NCBI RefSeq assembly: GCF_900103195.1 | Contig: NZ_FMWU01000041.1 | Location: 1 to 35,857 of the forward strand | Reading direction: 5' to 3' | DNA length: 35,857 bases | Source: Methylobacterium sp. UNC378MF | GTDB taxonomy: Bacteria; Pseudomonadota; Alphaproteobacteria; Rhizobiales; Beijerinckiaceae | In this document: one piece after another, positions 16,104-25,917 of the stretch | Layout: the number at the start of each line of letters is the position of its first letter | Position numbering within the stretch: position 1 is the first letter of the stretch | The notes under the pieces: model-generated | The model's database searches: none | What the model was told of the DNA's origin: nothing | Seen by the model: the letters and a program-made list of their open reading frames with translations, nothing else | Position numbers and translations under genes: made by a program

Positions 16104-18112
16104 GCGCTGTGGAGGCCGGAGCACGGCGTGCGGGGGCCGGGCGGTCCGAGACCGCGACCGGCCGGCGGGGGGCGGCGCTGCTCGCCCTCGCGCTGCTCGC
16201 GGGCGCCGCGCTGCTGCACGCCAACCTGGCGGCCGTTCTCCCGCCCGGGCAATGGTGGGCCGCCCTGTTCCACCCGACCGAGGGCGACATCCCGCAGCTC
16301 ATCCTGCGCGACAGCCTGCTGCCGCGCCTGGCCATGGCCATCCTGGCCGGCGGCGGCCTCGGCCTCGCCGGGGTGCTGTTCCAGCAGGTGCTCGACAATC
16401 CGCTGGCCGAGCCCGGCACGCTCGGGGTCTTCGCGGGCGCCAAGCTCGCGCTGGCCCTCGCGACCCTGTGGGGGCCGGCCCTCCTCGTCTCCGGCTACGA
16501 GCCGGTCGCGGGTGCCGGCGCGGCCCTGTGCACGGGCCTCGTGCTGCTGCTGAGCGGGCGCCGCGGCCACGCGCCGTCCGCCGTCATCCTCGCCGGGCTG
16601 GTGATCGGGCTGTCCGCCGAGGCGGCCAACCGGATGCTGGTGCTGGCGCATTTCGACGCCCTGTCCGACCTGTACGCGTGGCAGGCCGGCGCGCTCAACC
16701 AGAACAATTGGGACGGCGTCCGCGGCCTCGCCCCGCGTCTCGCCCTCGCGGCCCTCGCCGCGGGCCTGCTGGCGCGTCCTCTGACGCTGATCGAACTCGG
16801 CGAGGCCGGGGCGAGGGGACTCGGCGCCTCCACCGCGGGCACGCGGCTCGCCGCCCTCGCCCTCGGCGTCGCGGTCGGCGCCAGCGTGACCGGATTTCTC
16901 GGGGTGATCGGCTTCGTCGGCTTGGCCGGGCCGGCCTTGGCCCGCTACGGCGGCGCCCGCCGGCTCCGCGACCGCCTGCTGTGGGGGCCGGTGGCCGGGG
17001 CGGTGCTGCTCGTCCTGACCGACCAGCTCGTGCAGCGTTTCATCGGCCGCAGCGGTGTTCCGACCGGCGCCGTCACCGCGCTGGTCGGCGCGCCCCTGCT
17101 CGTCGGACTCATCCTCGGTCTGCGCACCGCGCGCGAGGCCCCGCCGGCGCCGGGGCCCGTTCCGGTCCGGCTCCTCCGGCCGTGGGGCGTCATCGGCGTG
17201 CTCGCGATCCTGGCGCTCGCGGCCCTGGGTCTGTCGCTCACGGTGGGGCGGGATGCGCAGGGCTGGCTGTGGAGCCCCGATCCGGGTCCCCTCCTGGCGT
17301 GGCGGGCGCCCCGCGCCCTGGCGGCCCTGGGGGCCGGGGCCATGCTCGCCTATGCCGGCGGCCTGCTGCAGCGGCTGACCGGGAATCCGCTGGCGAGCCC
17401 CGAGCTGTTCGGCGTCTCAACGGGCGCGGCGCTCGTGGTGGTGCTCGTCCTGTTCCTCGCCCCCGGCCTCGGCTCGGCCGCGATGCTGGCCGCGGCGGCC
17501 GCGGGCGCCCTCGGGACCCTGCTGGCGGTCCTGGCGCTGGGGCGCCGGGCGCGCTACGCGTCCGCCCGGATCCTCCTGGTCGGCGCGGCCCTCACCAGCC
17601 TGATCGGCTCGGTGATCGCGCTCCTCCTCGCCACGGCCGATCCCCGGACCGCGGCCCTGCTGACGTGGCTCTCGGGCTCGACCTACAACGCCACCGCGAC
17701 CGAGGCCGCGCTGGCCTGCCTCGGCGCGGCCACGATGCTCGCGGTCACGCCGCTGCTCGCGCGCTGGCTCACGATCCTGCCGCTCGGGGCGGAGACGGGC
17801 CGGGCCGTCGGGCTCGATGTGGCGCGGACGCGCCTGACCGTCCTGTCGGTCGCGGCGGTCCTGACGGGCGCCTCGACCCTTCTCGTCGGTCCGCTGAGCT
17901 TCGTCGGGCTGATGGGCCCACACCTCGCCCGCAGCCTGGGCTTCAACCGGGCGACCGAGCAGCTGGTGGCCGCGACGCTCGCCGGCGGGCTGATCATGGT
18001 GCTGGCCGATTGGCTGGGGCGCGTCGTGGCCTTCCCCTGGCAGCTGCCCGCTGGCCTCGTCGCGACGACCCTCGGGGGCGCCTATTTCGTCTGGCTCATG
18101 CTGCGCCGATGA
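16100..18112 (+). CDS. fhuB: Ferric-siderophore ABC permease, double-length (FhuB-like)
   Basis: This 670-residue inner-membrane protein holds two tandem FecCD-type permease domains, each of about 320 residues and about ten hydrophobic segments, as in E. coli FhuB (about 660 residues). Both halves show the LRxPR-like entry (LPRLAMAILAGGGLGLAGVLFQ; WRAPRALAALGAG), the NPLAEPGTLGV / NPLASPELFGV stretch, and the GxxGFVGLxGP loop that contacts the ATPase (GVIGFVGLAGP; GPLSFVGLMGP). It forms the whole membrane channel for uptake of the iron-loaded siderophore. The GTG start overlaps the fhuD stop, and its own stop overlaps fhuF. Confidence 0.95.
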   Translation: MSAVEAGARRAGAGRSETATGRRGAALLALALLAGAALLHANLAAVLPPGQWWAALFHPTEGDIPQLILRDSLLPRLAMAILAGGGLGLAGVLFQQVLDNPLAEPGTLGVFAGAKLALALATLWGPALLVSGYEPVAGAGAALCTGLVLLLSGRRGHAPSAVILAGLVIGLSAEAANRMLVLAHFDALSDLYAWQAGALNQNNWDGVRGLAPRLALAALAAGLLARPLTLIELGEAGARGLGASTAGTRLAALALGVAVGASVTGFLGVIGFVGLAGPALARYGGARRLRDRLLWGPVAGAVLLVLTDQLVQRFIGRSGVPTGAVTALVGAPLLVGLILGLRTAREAPPAPGPVPVRLLRPWGVIGVLAILALAALGLSLTVGRDAQGWLWSPDPGPLLAWRAPRALAALGAGAMLAYAGGLLQRLTGNPLASPELFGVSTGAALVVVLVLFLAPGLGSAAMLAAAAAGALGTLLAVLALGRRARYASARILLVGAALTSLIGSVIALLLATADPRTAALLTWLSGSTYNATATEAALACLGAATMLAVTPLLARWLTILPLGAETGRAVGLDVARTRLTVLSVAAVLTGASTLLVGPLSFVGLMGPHLARSLGFNRATEQLVAATLAGGLIMVLADWLGRVVAFPWQLPAGLVATTLGGAYFVWLMLRR

Positions 18113-18885
18113 CCCTCTCCGCGCTGAACGCCCTGTTCGTCGGCCCGCTCGAAGGCTACCGGGACCGGCTCGTCTCCGCGGAGGATGCCCGCCCCTCCGT
18201 CAGGGGTGCCGACCTGCTGGATCCGGCCGTCCTGACCGGGCAGCTCGATCGCTTCGCCCGCACCTTCGCGGAGCCGGAGCCCCGCGCGGTCGCCTCGATC
18301 TGGGCGAAGCAGCATTTCGCCATGCTGGTGGTGCCCACCCTCGCCGCGAGCATCGTGCTCGACCTCGTCCTCCCCGTGGCCCTCGACACGATCGCGGTCA
18401 TTCCGGACGAAGGCGGGCTGACGCGGGCGCTCAAGCTCCATGGCGATCCCGCGGGCGACGCGGGCGTGCGGGCACCGGCGGATCGCTTCGGCGCGCTGAT
18501 CGACGGGCATCTCGCGCCCCTGATCGGCGCCCTCGCGGCGGTCTCGGGCGTGGCGCCGCGGGTGCTCTGGAGCAACGCCGGCAACATCTTCGAGTTCGTG
18601 GTGCGCCGGACCGAGGGGCTCGCGCCGGCAGGCCGCACCGGGCATGCGGCCGCCGCCCACGTGCTGACGAGCCGACGCCGGGCGGGGGCCTCCAACCCCC
18701 TGTTCGAGCCGATCCGCTACCTGCCCGCGGCGGGCGCCGCGGATGGCCCGGCGCCGCGGCGGACGCGGAAGGTCTGCTGTCTGCGCTACCTCATCCCCGA
18801 CCAGAATCTCTGCGGCGCATGCCCCCTGCCGGAGCGCCCCGCGCCGGGTCCGGCGGGGACAGGCGGCCTGAGGAATCCCGCATGA
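18109..18885 (+). CDS. fhuF: Siderophore-iron reductase (FhuF-like)
   Basis: This 258-residue FhuF-family protein should reduce ferric to ferrous iron in the cytoplasm and so release it from the imported siderophore, especially hydroxamates. The C-terminal [2Fe-2S] ligand pattern is complete: C223, C224, C235 and C238 (CC-x10-C-x2-C). The central region contains a typical WAKQHFAMLVVPTLAASI segment. The ATG overlaps the fhuB stop (ATGA, 18109-18112), and its stop overlaps the fhuC start (ATGA, 18882-18885). Placement between permease and ATPase genes is less common than a location outside them and supports a dedicated uptake-and-release operon. Confidence 0.92.
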   Translation: MTLSALNALFVGPLEGYRDRLVSAEDARPSVRGADLLDPAVLTGQLDRFARTFAEPEPRAVASIWAKQHFAMLVVPTLAASIVLDLVLPVALDTIAVIPDEGGLTRALKLHGDPAGDAGVRAPADRFGALIDGHLAPLIGALAAVSGVAPRVLWSNAGNIFEFVVRRTEGLAPAGRTGHAAAAHVLTSRRRAGASNPLFEPIRYLPAAGAADGPAPRRTRKVCCLRYLIPDQNLCGACPLPERPAPGPAGTGGLRNPA

Positions 18886-19730
18886 ACGGTTTCGATGCGC
18901 CGGCCCTCGCGCCTCCCCGGAGCGCACCGATAGCGGCCGCCGCCGGCGACACCCCGCTCTTCACCCTGCACGGCGCGAGCTTCGGCCTCGCCGGGCGGAC
19001 CCTGCTGCACCCCCTCGACCTCGTGATCCATCCGGGGCAGGTGGTGGGGCTGATCGGCCATAACGGGTCCGGCAAATCGACCCTGATCAAGCTGCTGGGC
19101 CGCCAGCAGGCGCCGACCGCCGGGCGGATCGCGTTCGCGGATCGCGCGCTCGGCGCCTGGGGTGACCGCGCCTTCGCGCGCAAGGTCGCCTACCTGCCGC
19201 AGGTTCTCCCGCCGGTTCCGGGCATGACCGTGCGCGAACTCGTGGCGCTGGGGCGCTATCCCTGGCACGGCGCCCTCGGCCGCGTCGCCGCCCGGGACCG
19301 GGAGGCGGTCCTGCGGGCGCTCACCGCCACCGGCGTCGCGGCCTTCGCCGACCGCTTCGTCGACACGCTCTCGGGCGGCGAGCGGCAGCGCGTCTGGCTG
19401 GCCATGATGGTCGCCCAGGAGCCGGCCTGCCTGCTCCTCGACGAGCCGATCTCGGCGCTCGACGTCGCCCACGCCGTCGAGATCCTCGCCCTCGTGCGGA
19501 ACCTGGCGCATCGGGACGGGCTCGGCGTGGTCGTCGTCCTGCACGACGTCAACATGGCGGCCCGCGTCTGCGACCGCATCCTGGCGCTGCATTCGGGCCG
19601 CCTCGTCGCGGACGGGCCGCCCGGCACGCTGATGAATCCCGACACGTTGCGCGCCGTGTACGACATCCCGATGGGTGTCCTGCCGCATCCGGATACCGGC
19701 CGGCCGCTGAGCTACCTGCGCGGATCATAG
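18882..19730 (+). CDS. fhuC: Ferric-siderophore ABC transporter ATPase (FhuC-like)
   Basis: This 282-residue ATPase powers the FhuB channel from the cytoplasmic side. It has Walker A GHNGSGKST (59-67), Q-loop YLPQ, signature LSGGERQR (163-170), Walker B CLLLDEPISALD (catalytic E188) and switch histidine VVVLHDVN. The TVRELVALGRYPWHG stretch is characteristic of iron-siderophore/B12 ATPases. About 25 extra residues precede the usual start; a later start is possible, but the ATG used here overlaps the fhuF stop and so fits the operon. It is the last gene of the operon and is followed by a candidate hairpin. Confidence 0.95.
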   Translation: MNGFDAPALAPPRSAPIAAAAGDTPLFTLHGASFGLAGRTLLHPLDLVIHPGQVVGLIGHNGSGKSTLIKLLGRQQAPTAGRIAFADRALGAWGDRAFARKVAYLPQVLPPVPGMTVRELVALGRYPWHGALGRVAARDREAVLRALTATGVAAFADRFVDTLSGGERQRVWLAMMVAQEPACLLLDEPISALDVAHAVEILALVRNLAHRDGLGVVVVLHDVNMAARVCDRILALHSGRLVADGPPGTLMNPDTLRAVYDIPMGVLPHPDTGRPLSYLRGS

Positions 19731-19807
19731 GCCGGCCGGGGCGTCCTGCACCGGCGGACACGGTGTAGACTCTCCCGACAGGGGCGGCCGCGCCTCACCG
19801 TGGCGGG

Positions 19808-19840
19808 CCTCAGGGGTCCGGGCCCTCAATCCCCGTGAGG
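19808..19840. terminator. Possible bidirectional terminator between convergent genes
   Basis: The arms CCTCA-GGGG and CCCC-(G)-TGAGG can pair around a 14-base loop, with one bulged base. The hairpin lies 78 bases after fhuC and just beyond the end of the convergent small membrane-protein gene. There is no T tract on either strand, so the call rests on position and symmetry only. Confidence 0.35.
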
Positions 19841-19856
19841 CTGAGGATGTCGTCGG

Positions 19857-20144
19857 TCACCGCGAGGGCGCGACGAGCGTCCAGAGGCCGACCGGCAGGA
19901 TCACCCGTTCCAGCACGGCCCGGACGCGGATCTGGTTGGCACCGTAGGGCATCACGATCAGCAGGCCCGGCAGGACCGCGGATCCGGCCGCGCGGACCCG
20001 GTCGCTGACGGCCAGCATCCACGCCGTCAGGATCAGGGCGATGCCGGCGGTATGCTGGAGGATGCCGACCAGGATCGCGCCCGTCCGCCACGTCGGTGAC
20101 GCGGACGGGCCGCGTTCATGCGGGTCATGACCTGCCTCCGCCAC
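19857..20144 (-). CDS. Small hypothetical membrane protein
   Basis: This 95-codon frame encodes three hydrophobic stretches (about residues 22-47, 53-70 and 79-92), including AILVGILQHTAGIALILTAW, which looks like a true membrane segment rather than a GC-rich shadow. I recognise no family. The only start in this frame is GTG at 20144, with no clear ribosome site before it. A good GGAGG instead precedes an ATG at 20128 in another frame, which gives only 31 codons. That may mean a frameshifted or decayed gene. It lies downstream of the lipoyl-like gene on the same strand (55-base gap). Confidence 0.45.
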   Translation of the reverse strand: MAEAGHDPHERGPSASPTWRTGAILVGILQHTAGIALILTAWMLAVSDRVRAAGSAVLPGLLIVMPYGANQIRVRAVLERVILPVGLWTLVAPSR

Positions 20145-20199
20145 GCGCGGCCCGGCGCCGCGCCACGACCGGTATGGGAACCATCGCGGCGGCGGGGCG

Positions 20200-20439
20200 T
20201 CAGGCGTGGACCTCGGCGATGATGCAGCCGGGATCGACGACCTCGTTGATCGGCGCGAGGAGTGTCAGGCGGCCATCGGCTGGCGAGGTGATGTCGTGGC
20301 GCGCCTCGCCGATGCGCACGGTGGCAACGGCCTCGCCGGCCCGCACCCGCGCGCCGTCCGCCACGAACCACCGCTCCAGAATGCCCTCGGGCAGCATGCC
20401 CGTCGACCAAAGCTCTTCGGCTACATGCACGTCGGCCAT
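20200..20439 (-). CDS. Small lipoyl/biotinyl-domain-like protein lacking the modified lysine
   Basis: This 79-residue protein consists of a single lipoyl/biotinyl-type barrel: PEGILERWFVADGARVRAGE, then TVRIGEARHDITSPADG, ending PGCIIAEV. In true lipoyl or biotinyl domains the hairpin between these strands carries a lysine that is lipoylated or biotinylated. Here the aligned position is glutamate and there is no lysine anywhere in the protein, so it cannot be modified in that way. An ATG at 20442 is only two bases from GGAGG; the next ATG (20439) is five bases away and is the better start. Function is unknown; it may be a structural or binding relic of a carrier domain. No dehydrogenase or carboxylase gene is nearby. 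Confidence 0.7.
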   Translation of the reverse strand: MADVHVAEELWSTGMLPEGILERWFVADGARVRAGEAVATVRIGEARHDITSPADGRLTLLAPINEVVDPGCIIAEVHA

Positions 20440-20611
20440 CATCGCCTCCCGTGTTGGGCGTCCGCCTCATGGGGCTCGGCAAGAAAGGGCCATCCGGCGG
20501 CTGAGCGCTTTGATCTGGATCACCGTGCGGCCCCGGAACTCCGCGAGCTCGGTCCAGGAGGCCGCCGCTTCGGCCAGGTTCGACGGGATGGCCTGCCCGG
20601 TCCTTCGCGCC

Positions 20612-20848
20612 TCAGTTCCGGCGTGTCGCGGCCCTGATCTCCGAGAGCGCAGCCATACCGGCATCGGTAATGGTCCACTCGATGAGCGGATGCCCACGCA
20701 GGTGATGCAGGCGCGGCGCCCCGATCCGCTGGATGAGGCCCAACCGTTCCAGAAGTAGATTTCTCGCGTCGTCGATCGCCATTGCACGGTTGCGTGTCCC
20801 GATCAGGCGGAGGCGTTCGCCCTGCGTCTTCTTCAAGAGCGCGCTCAC
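20612..20848 (-). CDS. Hypothetical protein, possible winged-helix fold
   Basis: About 78 codons from a GTG at 20848 read as a plausible helical protein. It has a basic N-terminal half (ALLKKTQGERLRLIGTRNRA), then DARNLLLERLGLI and a closing EWTITDAGMAALSEIRAA segment resembling the wing and last helix of small DNA-binding proteins. The frame is open further upstream to 21028, but that part is rich in arginine and proline and looks non-coding, so I give the shorter form. I recognise no family. The nearest upstream signal is weak. It stands alone between the lipoyl-like gene and the chemotaxis gene. Confidence 0.45.
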   Translation of the reverse strand: MSALLKKTQGERLRLIGTRNRAMAIDDARNLLLERLGLIQRIGAPRLHHLRGHPLIEWTITDAGMAALSEIRAATRRN

Positions 20849-21283
20849 CGGCTGGCCCGTGCGCCTGCGGCATCCCGGATGAAGTTGATCCGGGCCGACA
20901 CGCGATGGTCGCGCCTTGCGAGGCGCCGCACTCTGCAAGAGCCCGTCACTGGCCTGCGCGTCCGAGCGCGCGATCACCGCGTCGCCGTCGATGGATGTGA
21001 TCGCGGGGTTCGTGAACATGCACGGCACGGGAATTGAAATCGCCTTTCACGGTAAAGCCACGAGCCGCCAGGTCGCTGAGAGGCCCGGGTCCGTTCGGTC
21101 CCGGCTCGGGCCGGGTTGAAGCCCGCGCCCTCCGGCTCATGATCCCATGCGGAAGGCACGGCTTGTTCACCGCAAGGCCGCCGCACGCTGGTGTGTTTCC
21201 GATGGGCCGACCGCGCCACCTCCCGCCTCGGGCCGCTCGGGAGCGCGTCAGCGGGTCGTGCGACGGGCGGGCTGGTGCCGCCG
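20849..21283. other. Stretch without a confident gene
   Basis: These 435 bases lie between the small hypothetical gene and the 3' end of the chemotaxis gene. Several short frames are open on both strands but none has recognisable content; one continues the hypothetical gene's frame to 21028. I see no transposon ends, tRNA or clear terminator for the chemotaxis gene. Confidence 0.5.
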
Positions 21284-22744
21284 TCAACCCGCCTTGAGGT
21301 ACTTCTCCATGCTGGCTCCGAGCCCGGCGGACTGTGCCGCGAGCGTATCGGAGATCTGCCGAACCATCTCGGCGAGCCGCCCGGTCTCCCCGGCCGCAGC
21401 CGAGACGCCGGTGATGTTGGCCGACATCTCCTGGGTCGAGGCGGCCTGCTCCTCGACGGCACTCGCCATGGCCAGAGTCAGCTTCGAGAGTTCGGCGACC
21501 TCGTCGGTGATCAGGCGGATCGCCGTCACGGCCTCGCCGGTCGCCTTCTGGATGGCGTGCACCTTGTGGGTGATCTCGCCGGTGGCCTTCGCCGTCTGGC
21601 CGGCAAGTTCCTTGACCTCCGTGGCCACGACCGCGAAGCCGCGCCCGGCGGCACCCGCGCGCGCCGCCTCGATCGTGGCGTTGAGCGCGAGAAGGTTGGT
21701 CTGGTCGGCGATGGATTTGATCATGCCCACCACCGCGTCGACCTCGCCCGCATTGGCCGCGAGGTTGCGCACCGTGGCATCCGTCGCGGCGGCTTGATCG
21801 GCGATCTGCTGGGTGCGCTCGGAGACCCGCCCGACCTGGCCCGAGATCTCGTGGATCGAGCTGGTCATCTCCTCGGATCCGGCGGCCACGGAGTTGGCCC
21901 GATCGCTCGCCGCGTCAGCCGAGCGGTTCAAGCCTTGCGCCGAATCCTTCATCTCGCCGATCGCGGTCCCGAGCGCATCGACGACGCCGGTGACCTCCTC
22001 GGCCATGGCGAGCTGTGCCGTGATGACCGACCACGTCAGCATCGGACCGACATAGGCACCGTCCGCGTCGGTGATGGCGGAGACCTGGAGATCGAGGGTC
22101 TCGGGTCCGACCTTGATCTTGGTCCGATGCGGCAGTCGGCTCGCATCGGCCAGCATGTTCCGTTGATGGTGCGGGTTCTTATGGAAGACGTCGAAGGACT
22201 TGCCCATCATCTCCGCGGCTTTGATAGGCAGGTATTGCTCGATCGCCTCGAGCGTCTTGCGCGAGGTGTTGTTGAGATAGTCGATCTTGAAATCGTTCTT
22301 CGGGTCGGCGGTCATGACGGCGACCGGCATTTCGTCGATCATCCGCAGCAGCCGGCCGGTTTCGTTCTTCTTCGCCGTGATGTCGCTGGCGAACTTGACG
22401 ACCTTGAAGGGCTTGCCGTCTGCGCCGAGGATCGGGTTGTAGGTCGCTTCAAGCCAGACTTTCGCGCCGGACCGTGCGCGCCGAAGAAACTCGCCGGACG
22501 CGAACTCGCCGGCCCGCAGCCTCGACCAGAACGCGGCATAGTCCGGGCTGTCGGCCATATCGTCGCTGATCAGGACTCGATGATGTTTCCCCTGCAGGGA
22601 ACCGAGATCGTAGCCGACGACGGCCAGGAAGTTCGGGTTGGCGTGCAGGATGGTACCATCCATTCCGAACTCGATGATGGCCAATGAGCGCTTGAGCGCG
22701 TCGAGGATGGCCTGCGTCTCATGATAGGCGGGCTTGCGGAACAT
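21284..22744 (-). CDS. Soluble methyl-accepting chemotaxis protein with two PAS domains
   Basis: This 486-residue chemoreceptor has no membrane segment. Two PAS domains (about 15-125 and 128-245) carry typical features (GTILHANPNFLAVVGY; WLEATYNPILGADGKPFKVVKFASDIT). The coiled-coil signalling domain (about 250-486) holds the conserved hairpin tip ADQTNLLALNATIEAARAG that contacts CheA and CheW. The PAS-PAS-MCP layout resembles BdlA and Aer2-like cytoplasmic sensors of redox, oxygen or energy state. It signals to a CheA kinase that is not in the window. The ATG at 22744 begins the first PAS domain at the expected distance. It is a single gene facing away from hppA's terminator region. Confidence 0.95.
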   Translation of the reverse strand: MFRKPAYHETQAILDALKRSLAIIEFGMDGTILHANPNFLAVVGYDLGSLQGKHHRVLISDDMADSPDYAAFWSRLRAGEFASGEFLRRARSGAKVWLEATYNPILGADGKPFKVVKFASDITAKKNETGRLLRMIDEMPVAVMTADPKNDFKIDYLNNTSRKTLEAIEQYLPIKAAEMMGKSFDVFHKNPHHQRNMLADASRLPHRTKIKVGPETLDLQVSAITDADGAYVGPMLTWSVITAQLAMAEEVTGVVDALGTAIGEMKDSAQGLNRSADAASDRANSVAAGSEEMTSSIHEISGQVGRVSERTQQIADQAAATDATVRNLAANAGEVDAVVGMIKSIADQTNLLALNATIEAARAGAAGRGFAVVATEVKELAGQTAKATGEITHKVHAIQKATGEAVTAIRLITDEVAELSKLTLAMASAVEEQAASTQEMSANITGVSAAAGETGRLAEMVRQISDTLAAQSAGLGASMEKYLKAG

Positions 22745-22843
22745 GGGGCAGCTCTCGGTAGACGCAGTATCGTCTCACCGGGATTCTAAGGTGCCGTTAG
22801 CCTCAGTCTAGAAACGTACATCATTCATGCCACCGATCAGTTC

Positions 22844-22856
22844 ATTCCCTAGGAAT
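22844..22856. promoter_or_regulatory. Inverted repeat, possible operator
   Basis: Five-base arms ATTCC and GGAAT flank CTA in the AT-rich promoter side of the chemotaxis gene, about 100 bases before its ATG. It is short and may be chance. Confidence 0.3.
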
Positions 22857-23102
22857 ACTTTGAAATCTGACAAAGTGCCGAATGGATATGAGCTGTAACA
22901 TGTCATATTGGCGTTTGTTGTCGGCAGGCGGTGCGACCCGATCAGGCGCGCTCCGATGGATTCTCGCCGGCACCTTCGTCGCGGCTGCGGGACACGGAAC
23001 GATGGTCCGGTTGCATCTGCCGGGAGACGGTCCGAGCCGGCGCCGGGGGCGATGGTCGATCGGGCTGAGATTGCCGGGCCAGGGCCTCGAACCGGAACGG
23101 CA

Positions 23103-23129
23103 AGGGCCGCCCGGTCTTCGGGCGGCCCT
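23103..23129 (-). terminator. Hairpin terminator downstream of hppA
   Basis: A perfect 11-bp GC-rich stem (AGGGCCGCCCG/CGGGCGGCCCT) encloses a 5-base loop 65 bases after the hppA stop. On the minus strand it is followed only by a short TTGCCGTTCC, so the T tract is weak, as is common in high-GC genomes. Confidence 0.6.
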
Positions 23130-23194
23130 GTCACCGTCGCTCATCAAAGTGCGGACCTTCGGGGCCCGGAATCGGACTTCGGGCTTGGTACCCT

Positions 23195-25339
<2,145 letters not shown>

Positions 25340-25917
25340 GCGACCGTCCTTGTCATTATCGTGCCTGGCGTGGGCTTGTGATTGTCGAGCTTGGCCGCCG
25401 GACGACGGCCATGGGACGTGGTGCTCGGATTCGGGGCTTTCCTTCCCAGAACAATGCCTTGATTGCCAAACTTCGCCGGTGAGCGCAAACGCCGCGTTGG
25501 CGCTCGCGGGCAGGGATTGAGTCTCATGTCACGGCGCGAGAAGATCCAGAGGCCCCGCGGCTCTGCATTATGTTGCAGGATCCGGGCTGCCCGCCGGCGG
25601 ATTGCGCCCCACCGCCTGCGCTGCGACGCGGACGGCGAGCCGATGAACCCTCTCTTCACTATCCAGCGCGCGTCCGCGCTGAGCGGCGTGGAGGGCTGAT
25701 CCGGTTCCGACGCACGCGCCGGCGATTCAGGGGGATCCAGGGCGATCTGCCATGCGTGCCGCGGCGTGCCGTGTCCCAGGCGCCCGGCATGGCCGGATCC
25801 GGTCGCCCGCGGGATCTCCCGGTCGTCGCGCAGACGAGCGACGAGGTCCGGCGCCCGGTCGGGCATCGGGTCGGAGCCCTCAGCCCCATCGCCGCACGAT
25901 TCCGGACGACCCGGATC
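25340..25917. other. Intergenic region between thiL and hppA
   Basis: These 578 bases should contain the hppA promoter near 25340-25480 and the 3' end of the thiL transcript near 25898-25917, where a bulged CCGG hairpin adjoins the thiL stop. A 7-bp hairpin (CAGCGCG/CGCGCTG, 25664-25681) lies in the middle. Open frames here are arginine-rich and have no recognisable content, so I call no gene. Confidence 0.55.

Larger units (their letters stand above)
22745..23194. promoter_or_regulatory. Intergenic region: chemotaxis promoter side and hppA 3' side
   Basis: The part next to the chemotaxis gene (about 22800-22920) is AT-rich and should hold its promoter. It includes a perfect inverted repeat ATTCC-CTA-GGAAT (22844-22856), a possible operator. 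The part next to hppA holds a strong hairpin described separately. I see no gene in between. Confidence 0.6.

Noticed and set aside
25463..25699. Plus-strand 78-codon frame in the hppA-thiL gap
   Set aside because: Arginine-rich composition, no family features and no ribosome site.
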